NCBI GenBank assembly: GCA_002402375.1
Contig: DHFT01000055.1
Span: forward strand, 1 to 55,734
DNA: 55,734 nucleotides
Direction of reading: 5' to 3'
Source of the DNA: Elusimicrobia bacterium UBA4817
Lineage (GTDB): Bacteria; Elusimicrobiota; UBA8919
Below, one piece after another: positions 41,983-51,363 of the stretch. The position numbers were made by a program, and so were the translations under genes. Every line of letters begins with the position of its first letter. Position 1 is the stretch's first letter. The notes below the pieces were generated by a model. It worked only from the letters and a program-made list of their open reading frames with translations. It made no database searches and was not told the origin of the DNA.

Positions 41983-43059
41983 ATGAATGTTCCTGAACTT
42001 TTGCAGACAATGCTGAAAAAAGGTATTTCGGACATACATTTTAAGGTCGGCAGTCCGCCTTCCATAAGAATTAACGGCAAACTTGTGTCCACCGGTTTTG
42101 AAAGTTTCACTTCCAAGCATATAGAGGAAATTGCTTACGGACTTTTAAGTAAAGAGCAGAAAGAGATATTTAATGCTGAGGACGAAATTGATATGTCTTA
42201 CGGTCTGGAAGGTGTTTCAAGATTCCGGGTTAATATCTACCGTCAGCGAGGAACGGTTGCACTTACTTTAAGAGTTGTTCCGTTGAAGGTAAAAACATTT
42301 GAGGAATTGAATCTTCCGGCTAACATATTAAAAAAACTCGCTGAAGAACCCAGAGGTCTTATACTATTCGCAGGTATAACCGGCGCCGGAAAGACAACCA
42401 CTATGAATGCGGTATTGGACTACATAAACGAAAATTTTGCCTATAAAATTGTGACCATTGAAGACCCTATTGAATATTTTCACAAAGATAAAAAATCATT
42501 TATAAGTCAGCGGGAAGTCGGAGCCGATACGAAGTCCTTCGGCCGCGGATTAAAATATGTTTTAAGACAGGACCCGGATGTTGTTTGTATCGGTGAAATG
42601 CGGGATTTTGAGGCGATATCAGCGGGGCTAACCGCCGCCGAAACGGGACATCTTGTTTTGTCAACTATTCATACTATGGATACCGTTCAGACGATGGACA
42701 GAATAGTTGACGCCTATCCGCCGCATCAGCAGCATCAGGTAAGGATTGCTCTGGCAAATGTAGTAAAAGGTATCATCGCCCAGCGGCTTATTCCTACTAT
42801 TAAGGGGGATGTTCGCATTCCTGCCACGGAAATTCTTATAGGAACTTCACTTATAAGAAAAAATATCTCCGAAGGTAAATCATCCGAAATTTATAAACTG
42901 ATGGAGCAAGGCGAGTATTACGGTATGAGGACATTTGACAATGATATAATTAAACTTTATAAGGATAAAATAATTACGCTTGAGGATGCTCTTGAAAATG
43001 CGACCAATCCCGACGATTTAATGCTAAAGATAAAAGGGATTGACAGGGATGAAAAATAA
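41983..43059 (+). CDS. pilT: PilT-family retraction ATPase
   Basis: 358-residue cytoplasmic hexameric ATPase of type IV pili. MLKKGISDIHFKVGSPP opens the N-terminal domain. Walker A GITGAGKTTT lies near residue 131, the Asp box TIEDPIEY, Walker B CIGEMRD near residue 205 and the His box TGHLVLSTIHT follow. The AIRNLIRE-like C-terminal motif of classical PilT is not seen (it reads MEQGEYYGMRTFDNDI), so a PilT2/PilU-like role is possible. No other pilus gene is in the window; the next genes are the three-paralog set. Confidence 0.93.
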   Translation: MNVPELLQTMLKKGISDIHFKVGSPPSIRINGKLVSTGFESFTSKHIEEIAYGLLSKEQKEIFNAEDEIDMSYGLEGVSRFRVNIYRQRGTVALTLRVVPLKVKTFEELNLPANILKKLAEEPRGLILFAGITGAGKTTTMNAVLDYINENFAYKIVTIEDPIEYFHKDKKSFISQREVGADTKSFGRGLKYVLRQDPDVVCIGEMRDFEAISAGLTAAETGHLVLSTIHTMDTVQTMDRIVDAYPPHQQHQVRIALANVVKGIIAQRLIPTIKGDVRIPATEILIGTSLIRKNISEGKSSEIYKLMEQGEYYGMRTFDNDIIKLYKDKIITLEDALENATNPDDLMLKIKGIDRDEK

Positions 43060-43077
43060 AATTAAGGACTAATTGAA

Positions 43078-44181
43078 ATGGCTGATAATAATTGGACTAT
43101 ATTGCCGGAATTTGACGAAGGTCATCAGAACAGGTATATTGTGATGGTATCCGCCCGGTCCGTTGCCGCCGATGTTGCGAAAAAATTTCCGAAAATTTGC
43201 TCTGAGCCGTTTGAATTAAAAAACGACAAATACTCGTGGGGACTTTATATTGATAATTCCACCCGTGATGAAAGAAAAAATATTTACAAATTTTTTTTAG
43301 GTGAAACGGATAGTGTTCAGGAACTGAAAAAAGAGGAAGAAATTAAAGAGGTTATTTCGGACCTCAACAATATTTTTTCCACCCTGACAAAAGACGAGCA
43401 AAGGCATATAGAGGAAGAAATCCCGGCAAAAATAGAAAGTATAGAAAAATTTGCCGAAAAAAAATCGGAAGAAAAAAAAGTTGAAGCGAACACTTTAGAA
43501 ACTGTTCCTGTTGTAAAAGAAGAGGCAAAACCTCAGGATGTTACGCTTGTTGAATCGGCTGATATTTCAACAAAAGTGTCTGTTCCGTCAGTCGAAACAA
43601 AGCCGGAAATTTCACCGCCTTCAGTATCAGTAGAAACAAAACAGGAACCATCAGCGGAAATAAAAATTGAGATTGAACGCTTCGGCGAATCCGCATCTTC
43701 ATCGGTATCGTCTTCTCCCGCGAAAGAAGAAGTGCCGGTTGAGTCATCGCCCGCCGTTAAAGAAGCGGCAGTGTCGTCTCAAACCGCTCCATCGTCCCCT
43801 GCTGCCGAGTCAATAAAAGTCGGCTATCTATATCCGTTGCCGTCTCCGGAGTCACTTGAGAAATTTATCAATCAATTAAAAATGATAACTGAAAAATCAA
43901 TGAAAATTCCGATTTATCTTGAAAAAGTGTCAGAGACCGGGTATAACATTCCGGGACCGAATGATTTTAACTTAATTATCTCCGCTGCAAAATCAAAAAA
44001 AGCGGATATTATTTTAGCCGTTATCCCCGACGGTATTGATGATATACGGCTTTTTATAGATACCGCCTGCCGGAGAAACGAAATTTTGTATATGGTTGCC
44101 CAGCAGAGTCAGCTTGATAAAAAATTCTTGTTTGTAGATATGGCGATTGAGCTGCTTCTTATAAAGAAAAAGTTGAGATAG
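43078..44181 (+). CDS. Paralog 1 of the DnaA-like cluster, unknown function
   Basis: 367 residues in three parts. Residues 1-82 (WTILPEF, NRYIVMV, YSWGLYI) match the N-termini of the two genes downstream. A long Glu/Ser/Pro/Val-rich linker spans ~83-240. Residues ~241-367 (VGYLYPLPSPESL, ADIILAVIP, FVDMAIELLLIKKK) match their C-termini. No catalytic motif or membrane segment is visible. It follows pilT by 18 bases. Likely a partner of the AAA+ paralog. Confidence 0.75.
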   Translation: MADNNWTILPEFDEGHQNRYIVMVSARSVAADVAKKFPKICSEPFELKNDKYSWGLYIDNSTRDERKNIYKFFLGETDSVQELKKEEEIKEVISDLNNIFSTLTKDEQRHIEEEIPAKIESIEKFAEKKSEEKKVEANTLETVPVVKEEAKPQDVTLVESADISTKVSVPSVETKPEISPPSVSVETKQEPSAEIKIEIERFGESASSSVSSSPAKEEVPVESSPAVKEAAVSSQTAPSSPAAESIKVGYLYPLPSPESLEKFINQLKMITEKSMKIPIYLEKVSETGYNIPGPNDFNLIISAAKSKKADIILAVIPDGIDDIRLFIDTACRRNEILYMVAQQSQLDKKFLFVDMAIELLLIKKKLR

Positions 44182-44203
44182 GAACACGGAACAGAAGCGG
44201 AAA

Positions 44204-44236
44204 TTGTAGGGGCGGATTCATCCGCCCGTTCCGCGG
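44204..44236. repeat. Dispersed hairpin between paralogs 1 and 2
   Basis: ATTGTAG precedes the perfect hairpin GGGCGGAT-TC-ATCCGCCC (44210-44227), the same ATTGTAG-stem-TC-stem plan as at 25851. Confidence 0.75.
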
Positions 44237-44273
44237 GTTTTTCAAAGTTCTGTGTCAGTTCTGCGGTAGTTAA

Positions 44274-45350
44274 ATGATAATAAAATGGGAAATAATTCCT
44301 TATCCGTCGGAAAAATATCCGGACAGATACAAGGTTAATATCAAATGCGACTATGCCGACTTAAAAAAAATAACGGATTTTTACGGTAAGCGTTGCGGGT
44401 TACCGTGGAAATCAAAATCTGCAGATTTCAGTTTTTCATTTTATATCTACAAAATGACCCCGAAAGGAGTTGAGGAGTTTGAAAATAAAATCAAGGAATT
44501 ACAGTCCGTCTCGGAAGCACCGCCGCCGTCTCCGATAACAGGAGAAAAAAAAATAGAGGCCGTGCCGGTCGTTCAAGCACCAGAAGGACATGTCGGTTCG
44601 GGCGACAGAAGGGAGTCCCTGGGGGGGAAATCTAAAACATTCCCCGCCGGCGAAAAACCGGACAGTTTTTTTTCGCAAGGTCATGAAGGGTTATCCGCCC
44701 GCACTGAACCAAGGGCTTCTGTTTTTCCTCCACGCTCCTCGAAAAAACAGGCAACTTCCGAGGAAATAAAAATAGCAAAGGAACTTTCGTCAATTATTGA
44801 TTTTGATGTTTTTGAACCGGAAAAGTTAGAGGGTATAGAGATAAAAAAGGAGATTATTTCGCAAGACAAGGTAATTGAGCCGAAAATAGAAAAAGAAGAA
44901 ACGGTTTTCAAGCCGTCGGCAATTGAATCGACCGAAAGACGGTCTGCAGAGGTAACACCGAAAAAGGAGTCGTCGTCGGAACAACGGACAATATCAGTAG
45001 GAATAATTTTTCGCAGCGGTCAGGAGGAATTGCCGAGAATTATTGAGGACAATCTTTTAAGGAGCATTGCCGGCAAAAAACTGAAATATAAAATTAAGGT
45101 TGTATTCTCAAAAGGGTTTTTGGTTTTTTCAAAGGATGATATAAATGATGCGATTGCGGAATGCAAAGAGAAAAATGCATTCTCGGTAATTATAGCGGGT
45201 GAGCCAAAACTTGCCGAAGTTCTGCACGAAGAACTGAATTCCGCCGGCATATTTACCGAGCATATAAACACAACGGATGTGAATAAAAAATCGCTTTACT
45301 TTAACATAGCGACAAGTATTATTCTGGCAGAAACAGAAAAAAGCAATTAA
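44274..45350 (+). CDS. Paralog 2 of the DnaA-like cluster, unknown function
   Basis: 358 residues with the shared N-domain (WEIIPYPSEKYPDRYKVNI, FSFSFYIYKM) and C-domain (SVGIIFRSGQEEL, FSVIIAGEPKLAEVL, LYFNIATSIILAE). The linker (~83-240) contains a compositionally odd block (GHVGSGDRRESLGGKSK to ASVFPPRSSKKQ) with runs of seven G and eight T, possibly an inserted repeat that stayed in frame. No known domain was recognised. Confidence 0.72.
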   Translation: MIIKWEIIPYPSEKYPDRYKVNIKCDYADLKKITDFYGKRCGLPWKSKSADFSFSFYIYKMTPKGVEEFENKIKELQSVSEAPPPSPITGEKKIEAVPVVQAPEGHVGSGDRRESLGGKSKTFPAGEKPDSFFSQGHEGLSARTEPRASVFPPRSSKKQATSEEIKIAKELSSIIDFDVFEPEKLEGIEIKKEIISQDKVIEPKIEKEETVFKPSAIESTERRSAEVTPKKESSSEQRTISVGIIFRSGQEELPRIIEDNLLRSIAGKKLKYKIKVVFSKGFLVFSKDDINDAIAECKEKNAFSVIIAGEPKLAEVLHEELNSAGIFTEHINTTDVNKKSLYFNIATSIILAETEKSN

Positions 45351-45416
45351 AAGATTGAAAGATTAGGAAAGATTGAGAAAGATTTAATTTTTGTAATTTT
45401 TCCAATAGGTTTTATA

Positions 45417-47186
45417 ATGATTAAAAAATGGGATTTGATGCCGTCGCCATGCGACCGCGATAAAAACAGATTCAAACTTCTGATTTCATGTTCTGACAGC
45501 GACCTTGCTGAGATTGTCAAACTTGTCGGCAGCGACGCAGGGAAGCCCTTCACGCCGCTTTCCCAGGATTACAATTTTGCAATATATATTTATAACCTTT
45601 CGGATGTAAAAAAATCGGAAGTGGAAAAATTTCTTAAAGAAAAATGTTCCGTAGATAAAGTTGATAACGGAGCCGCACCGGCCGAAGGGGGTCCCCGTGT
45701 GGGAAGCGACCTTGAGGAAATTTTGGAAAAGGTTGCCGAAGTTGCTCCGTCCGCGCCGTCAAATCCGCCTTCCGTATCCGGCCAGCCGGTTCAGAAAAAA
45801 GAGGAGCCCTCGCTAAAACCGGAAGTATCTTCCGAAAAAAAATCTTCACCAGACGGAAACGATTTCTGGAAGCCGAAATTGAATCTGCGGTACATTTTTG
45901 ACGAATTTATCGTCGGTTCAAACAACCGTTTTGTTCATGCTGCTGCCTGGGCTGTTTCTCAAAATCCCGGCAAGACATATAATCCGCTTTTCATTTACGG
46001 CGGCGTCGGTTTGGGAAAGACCCACATAATGCAGTCAATAGGAAACACGATAAAAGACAGAAATCCGTCGGCAAAAGTGCTTTATATCACAACAGAAAAA
46101 TTTACTGCCGAAGTTATTGAGGCGGTGAAAAACGGCACGCTTTTGGAATTCAGGGAACATTACAGGTCATTGGATTTACTTCTTGTGGATGATATCCAGT
46201 TTTTATCGGAGGCGGAATCCACCCAGGAAGAATTTTTTCATACTTTCAACATACTGCACGAGAATCAGAAGCAGATAGTCATGACAAGCGATAAACCGCC
46301 GAAAAAACTTGCAAGCATAGAAGACCGTCTGAAATCCAGATTTGAGTGGGGACTTATTGCGGATATAAAACCTCCGGATTTGGAAACGCGCGTCGCGATT
46401 CTTAAGAAAAAAGCTCAGAACGAGCAAATTGAAGTGGACGATAAAATTCTTATTTATATTGCCAGTAAGTTGAAATCTAATATTAGAGAACTTGAGGGTT
46501 TTCTGAAAAGGATTAAGGCATATTCTGCAATGACCAACCTTCCGATGAATATGGAGTTGGTCAGGGATTTTATCGGCGAACTTCTTCCCGAAACGGAACT
46601 GGAAGCGGCGGAATTGCCGCCGCCGGCGAAACCCGTCCCCGTGCAACCCGCTCCTGAGCCAGTCAAAGAACCCGTCCAGGTACAACCGTCTAAACCGGTT
46701 GTGCCGTCGGAGGAGTCCAAAAAACCAATTCCTCCCGCGCCTGTGCCGGCCGTTTCTCCAAAGCCAGTCGTTAAGGACGAATATGATTTGCTTAAACCGG
46801 TAGATGTTGCTTATTTTTATCCCGAAAAGCATGAAAAGGACTTTGAAAAAATGAAAGAGCAGTTCAGGGAAGTAATAAAAAAACATAAATTAAAATTCCG
46901 TCTTGCCGGAGTTTTTGAAAAAAGTTACGATTTTGATAAAAAAATAAATTATTCCTTTTTCGCGCAACTTTGCAAAACAAACAATGTTTCTATCATGATT
47001 CTGCTTGGTCCTCCGCCTGGATTTATCGCCGAGGATGATTTCAATAATATGCTGACTGAAACATGCGATGCCCACAATATCTCGGCGGAAATAGTTCCGT
47101 TTGCAGATTTGGCAAAGCAGTATAAATACTTAAATATCGCGCTTGACATAACGCTTATAAAAAATGCGCCGGGAAACAATAAATGA
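45417..47186 (+). CDS. DnaA-type AAA+ protein without domain IV, flanked by paralog domains
   Basis: 589 residues: shared N-domain 1-82, short linker, DnaA-type AAA+ core ~145-385, Pro/Val-rich linker ~390-455, shared C-domain ~456-589. The core has RYIFDEFIVGSNNRFVHAA, Walker A GGVGLGKTH near 194, Walker B LLVDDIQF near 255, box VII RLKSRFEWG near 304 and sensor II NIRELEGF near 355. After DFIGELL the DnaA DNA-binding domain IV is absent, so this is not an ordinary initiator. It may load or remodel a partner. The stop overlaps the kinase gene as ATGA. Confidence 0.85.
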   Translation: MIKKWDLMPSPCDRDKNRFKLLISCSDSDLAEIVKLVGSDAGKPFTPLSQDYNFAIYIYNLSDVKKSEVEKFLKEKCSVDKVDNGAAPAEGGPRVGSDLEEILEKVAEVAPSAPSNPPSVSGQPVQKKEEPSLKPEVSSEKKSSPDGNDFWKPKLNLRYIFDEFIVGSNNRFVHAAAWAVSQNPGKTYNPLFIYGGVGLGKTHIMQSIGNTIKDRNPSAKVLYITTEKFTAEVIEAVKNGTLLEFREHYRSLDLLLVDDIQFLSEAESTQEEFFHTFNILHENQKQIVMTSDKPPKKLASIEDRLKSRFEWGLIADIKPPDLETRVAILKKKAQNEQIEVDDKILIYIASKLKSNIRELEGFLKRIKAYSAMTNLPMNMELVRDFIGELLPETELEAAELPPPAKPVPVQPAPEPVKEPVQVQPSKPVVPSEESKKPIPPAPVPAVSPKPVVKDEYDLLKPVDVAYFYPEKHEKDFEKMKEQFREVIKKHKLKFRLAGVFEKSYDFDKKINYSFFAQLCKTNNVSIMILLGPPPGFIAEDDFNNMLTETCDAHNISAEIVPFADLAKQYKYLNIALDITLIKNAPGNNK

Positions 47187-49771
47187 AAAAAGGATTCAGT
47201 TTTAGGTTTATATTTTTTATTGTGCTTGTTGCCGTATTTTTAATATTTGCAAAATCAATAGAAAATCCCGTCGTCTATTATTTCTTTTTAGCGTCTATAA
47301 TTATTTTCGGATATATGTTTATTTTTCGTCCGGTTGTTTTTATTGAAAAAATGGTATCTTCGGCCGTGAACGGCGATTATTCAATAAAGAAAGATATATT
47401 AGGTAAAGTCGGTCGTCTTGGTGAAGAACTTAATCTGCTTTTCAATCGTCAAATGGTTTCGCAGGAATCGCTGAACATTTTATTCGCCGCATCAAAAACG
47501 ATTACTTCCCGGATAGAAACTAACGATGTCGTGAATATGCTTTTGGATTTGGTTTATCAGAAAATGATGCTGCCTTCAACAAGCATACTGTTTTTGGATG
47601 ATGACGGTTTTTTGCGTATTAAGGCGGCCCGCGGTTTAACCGACGATTTTGTAAGAAGCATTCATCTTAAGCCCGGCGAAGGTTTTGTGGGCAGGGCATT
47701 TTTAACAAAAGAGACGATAATTATAAACGACGCCACAAAAGAAAAAAATCCCGAAACCGCCAACATGGAAGAAAAAGAAGGCATAATGTCATACGTGCAC
47801 ATTCCTATTATAGCTAACGATAAAGCAATCGGAGTTTTTAATGTCAATTCAAGAACCAAAAGATTTTTTGATGCCAATCTTGTTAAAACGCTCATCACTC
47901 TTGCCGATTATCTTGCAGTTGCGGTGGAAAACTCAAAAGTGTATCAAGAGATGCGGGAGTTTAGCAGACGGCTTGAATTGGAAGTGGAGTCAACAACGGA
48001 AGAACTGACCAATACGAATCTTCGCCTTATATCAAAAGTGAAGGAAATGAAAGTACTCAACGACATAATTTTTTCCGCTACCGGCAAGGTTAATATAGAT
48101 GAAATGTTTGCAACGGTAATTGACAAAATTAAGTTTGTCACCAGCGTTTCAATTGCCGGATTTATGATTTACGACGAACAAAATGATGCGTTGGAAGGTT
48201 TCGGCGATTTCAAGGGTTTTGAATTGTCATTAAAAGATGAGGCACCCGCCATATTGACAAAATCATTTAAAAATGTCTCAACATTTATTTCCAACGAATT
48301 ATTTATGGAATCGTCGCCGGATATTCAGAAACTTTACAAGGACTACGGCGTGACATCAATGATAGTACTTCCGTTGGTTGAAAAGAAAATTATCGGACTT
48401 TTTATTTTGGGCAACAAAGTAACGGGAAAATTCTCTCACGACGATTTAAGATTTTTATCGGTGGTCGCATCGCAGATAGCGGGGTTGATAAGCCGCACAA
48501 AAGTTTACGAACAACTTGCGCAAAGGGTGAACGACCTTTTGACATTGAGGGACATATCAAATACAATAAAGACCGAGCCGCGATTGGATGAGATAATTGA
48601 AGTTCTTGCCGATAAAATGATAAGGGCGTTGGAGTCCGATTACGCGATATTCTGGCTTGTGGATGAGACGGGAGAAAATCTTACGCCGCTGTTTCCGCCG
48701 GATTACGCCGGAAAAGATATAATGAAAATCTCCGTAAAATCGGAAGCACTCATTACCAAAATATTCGCCGAAGGGAAAGTACAAACGGCAAATGAGATGG
48801 AATTTCAAAATGAAGCGTATAATAAATTGCGGGAAACATCCGGAATAAAATCGTATCTGTTTGTTCCGTTAAGAGTGGAGGAAAAAAATATAGGGCTTTT
48901 CTGTTTTTGCTCCAGAGTTCAGAATTTTTTCAACGACGACAAAGTACGGCTTGCGGAACTTATGGCGGGGCATACGGCTGCTATTGTTGAAAATGCAAGG
49001 ATTCACAATCATCTCAAAAAAGTAAATACGGAACTTGAACGGCTGAACTCGGTTAAAAATGATTTTGTGTCTATGGTTTCGCATGAATTGAGAACACCGC
49101 TTACTGCCATAAAAGGTTTTGTTCATGTTGTTTTGAACGAAGAAGCGGGAAAAATTAACGAGCAGCAGAAAAAATTTTTAGGCATAGTGGACCAGTCAAG
49201 CAATCATTTGAATCGGCTCATTGGCGACCTTTTGGATTTGTCAAAAATAGAAAGCGGACTTATATCTCTTAAACTGGAACAACTTGATTTGACAGATGTC
49301 GTGAAAAAATCGGTTGAAACAAACATCAATCAGATTAAAAACAAAGATATAAAATTGCTTATGGAAATTGACAAGGAACTTCCTAAAATTAGCGGCGACC
49401 ATTCACGGTTGATGCAGGTTTATGACAATCTTATTTCAAATGCCGTGAAATTTACCGACATCAGAGGACAAATCACAATTACCGTGAAAGAGAAAGGCGA
49501 TTTTATTTGTTCTTCCGTGTCGGATAACGGCATAGGAATTCCTAAAGAAGAGCATAAAAAGATATTTGAGAAGTTTTATCAGGTTGATTCGTCTCATACC
49601 CGCATTGTCGGCGGAACAGGCCTGGGGCTTTTTATAGTAAGAACAATTGTTGAATTGCACGGCGGGAATATTTGGCTTGATTCAACCCCCGGCTCCGGCT
49701 CAACATTTTCGTTTTTAATTCCTAAAATAAAAAAGGCAAATAGCGTGAGAGAGGCAAATTTACGCCGTTAG
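47183..49771 (+). CDS. Membrane-anchored histidine kinase with GAF domains
   Basis: 862 residues. Two N-terminal membrane segments (FIFFIVLVAVFLIFA and VVYYFFLASIIIFGYMFIF) and an HAMP-like stretch precede three GAF-type sensor domains (about 90-245, 280-440, 450-605). HisKA has SHELRTPL with the phospho-accepting His near residue 633. The ATP lid shows DNLISNAVKF, DNGIGIP and GGTGLGLFIV. Coupled to the AAA+ gene and followed by a stand-alone response regulator, so signalling probably feeds into this cluster. Confidence 0.92.
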   Translation: MKKGFSFRFIFFIVLVAVFLIFAKSIENPVVYYFFLASIIIFGYMFIFRPVVFIEKMVSSAVNGDYSIKKDILGKVGRLGEELNLLFNRQMVSQESLNILFAASKTITSRIETNDVVNMLLDLVYQKMMLPSTSILFLDDDGFLRIKAARGLTDDFVRSIHLKPGEGFVGRAFLTKETIIINDATKEKNPETANMEEKEGIMSYVHIPIIANDKAIGVFNVNSRTKRFFDANLVKTLITLADYLAVAVENSKVYQEMREFSRRLELEVESTTEELTNTNLRLISKVKEMKVLNDIIFSATGKVNIDEMFATVIDKIKFVTSVSIAGFMIYDEQNDALEGFGDFKGFELSLKDEAPAILTKSFKNVSTFISNELFMESSPDIQKLYKDYGVTSMIVLPLVEKKIIGLFILGNKVTGKFSHDDLRFLSVVASQIAGLISRTKVYEQLAQRVNDLLTLRDISNTIKTEPRLDEIIEVLADKMIRALESDYAIFWLVDETGENLTPLFPPDYAGKDIMKISVKSEALITKIFAEGKVQTANEMEFQNEAYNKLRETSGIKSYLFVPLRVEEKNIGLFCFCSRVQNFFNDDKVRLAELMAGHTAAIVENARIHNHLKKVNTELERLNSVKNDFVSMVSHELRTPLTAIKGFVHVVLNEEAGKINEQQKKFLGIVDQSSNHLNRLIGDLLDLSKIESGLISLKLEQLDLTDVVKKSVETNINQIKNKDIKLLMEIDKELPKISGDHSRLMQVYDNLISNAVKFTDIRGQITITVKEKGDFICSSVSDNGIGIPKEEHKKIFEKFYQVDSSHTRIVGGTGLGLFIVRTIVELHGGNIWLDSTPGSGSTFSFLIPKIKKANSVREANLRR

Positions 49772-49789
49772 CCGTTAAATGGAGGGACT

Positions 49790-50167
49790 GTGTCAAAAAT
49801 ATTAGCGATAGACGATGACACTACAACATTGCAATTATTAGATTTTTTTCTGACCAAACACAAATATGAAGTTACGACGGCATCTAACGGAGTTGACGGG
49901 ATTGAAAAAGCGCAGGAGATTATGCCTGATTTAATTCTTTTGGATGTGATGATGCCCTATATGGACGGTATTGAGGTTTGCAAAAAATTACGCAGCGACG
50001 AAAAAACTGCAAAAATTCCTATTTTATTTTTGTCGGCGTTAAGTCAGGATGTAGAAGTTATGAGAGGACTTATGGCGGGAAGCGACGGATATATCGTAAA
50101 ACCGTTTGAACCGGATAATTTATTAGAAAGCATAGAAAAACTTGTAAAAAATAAAATTGGAGGTTGA
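49790..50167 (+). CDS. Single-domain response regulator
   Basis: 125 residues from GTG 49790, with GGAGGG at 49781-49786. It contains only a receiver domain: acidic pocket IDDD, phosphorylated Asp in LILLDVMMP near residue 51, and the Lys of IVKPF near residue 104. With no output domain it would act by protein contact, as CheY or pilus-polarity regulators do. Most likely partner of the upstream kinase. Confidence 0.92.
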   Translation: MSKILAIDDDTTTLQLLDFFLTKHKYEVTTASNGVDGIEKAQEIMPDLILLDVMMPYMDGIEVCKKLRSDEKTAKIPILFLSALSQDVEVMRGLMAGSDGYIVKPFEPDNLLESIEKLVKNKIGG

Positions 50168-50169
50168 AG

Positions 50170-51336
50170 ATGAGAACAGCAATCAGGATGTCGCGGCTGG
50201 GAACGGAGACGGCGTTTGAGGTTTTGGCAAAAGCAAGGGCGCTGGAGGCAAAAGGCAAAGAGGTTGTTCACCTTGAAATAGGCGAACCGGATTTTGATAC
50301 TCCCAAAAACATCCGGGACGCGGCAAAAAAAGCAATTGACGACGGCTACACCCATTACGGTCCTTCGGCGGGTCTTCCGGAGTTAAGAAGTGTTATTGCC
50401 GAATATATTTCCGGGACGAGAAAGATCAGCGTCGACCCGGACGAGGTGGTTGTAACCCCCGGAGCTAAACCGATTATATTTTTCGCGATTATGACGTGGT
50501 TGCGTCCCGGTGATGAAGTGATTTTACCTTCGCCGGGATTTCCGATTTACGAGTCAATGGTCAATTTTGTCGGCGCCAAACCGATATTGCTTCCTTTAAG
50601 AGAGGAAAATGATTTTTCTTTTACCGTTGATGACTTCAAAAAACTGGTAACACCTTTAACCAAAATGGTGATACTGAACTCGCCGCAAAACCCGACCGGC
50701 GGTGTTGTGGACAAAGAAACGTTTAAGGGTATTGCCGAGATTATAGGCGGTGACGAGGACATACTGATTTTATCCGACGAGGTTTATTCGGAAATAATTT
50801 ATGAAGGCGTTCACCATTCCATCGCATCAATCCCGGGAATGAAAAAACAAACGGTTATATTGGACGGTTTTTCAAAGACGTTCGCTATGACCGGCTGGCG
50901 TGCCGGCTACGGCGTAATGGATAAAGAACTTGCCCGGCACTTTGCCCGTTTGCAGACAAATTCAACCTCCTGCACCGCATCCTTCACCCAAATTGCCTGC
51001 ATTGAGGCGTTAAAGGGCCCGCAGAATGATGTTAAAAAAATGGTTGCGGAATTTAAAAAAAGACGGGACGTAATAGTTGACGGTTTGAATAAAATTCCCG
51101 GTTTTTCCTGTAAAAATCCGCACGGTGCATTTTATGTTTTCCCGAACATAACCAAAACAAAAAAATCGTCAAAGGAACTTGCCGATTATCTCTTAAACGA
51201 AGGCGGCGTTGCCGCACTTTCAGGCACGTCTTTCGGTGCTTACGGCAAAGGGTATTTAAGATTTTCTTATGCCAATTCTATTGAAAATATCAACACGGCG
51301 CTGAAAAAAATTGAAGATGCCGTTAAAAAACTTTAA
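50170..51336 (+). CDS. Class I aminotransferase (aspartate-type)
   Basis: 388-residue PLP enzyme of fold type I. LEIGEPDFDTP near residue 35, NSPQNPTGG near residue 173, SDEVYSEI, and the PLP lysine in DGFSKTFAMTGWRAGY near residue 236. GGAGG lies just before; the ATG at 50170 is preferred to the TTG at 50164. It probably uses aspartate or a similar amino acid, and could feed the lysine and arginine genes in this window; specificity is not certain. Confidence 0.9.
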   Translation: MRTAIRMSRLGTETAFEVLAKARALEAKGKEVVHLEIGEPDFDTPKNIRDAAKKAIDDGYTHYGPSAGLPELRSVIAEYISGTRKISVDPDEVVVTPGAKPIIFFAIMTWLRPGDEVILPSPGFPIYESMVNFVGAKPILLPLREENDFSFTVDDFKKLVTPLTKMVILNSPQNPTGGVVDKETFKGIAEIIGGDEDILILSDEVYSEIIYEGVHHSIASIPGMKKQTVILDGFSKTFAMTGWRAGYGVMDKELARHFARLQTNSTSCTASFTQIACIEALKGPQNDVKKMVAEFKKRRDVIVDGLNKIPGFSCKNPHGAFYVFPNITKTKKSSKELADYLLNEGGVAALSGTSFGAYGKGYLRFSYANSIENINTALKKIEDAVKKL

Positions 51337-51363
51337 TGAGCGAAGTGAAAATGGAGGATGAAA

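Noticed and set aside
46203..46886. Open frame of 227 codons on the - strand opposite the DnaA-like gene.
   Set aside because: Its protein is Arg/Phe-rich with no domain, it lies wholly opposite a strongly supported gene, and all other genes run on +. The same reasoning removes the other antisense frames.
45417..47186. The DnaA-like gene as the chromosomal initiator, marking an origin of replication.
   Set aside because: The DNA-binding domain IV is missing, no cluster of TTATCCACA-type boxes was seen, and dnaN, recF or gyrB are not nearby.
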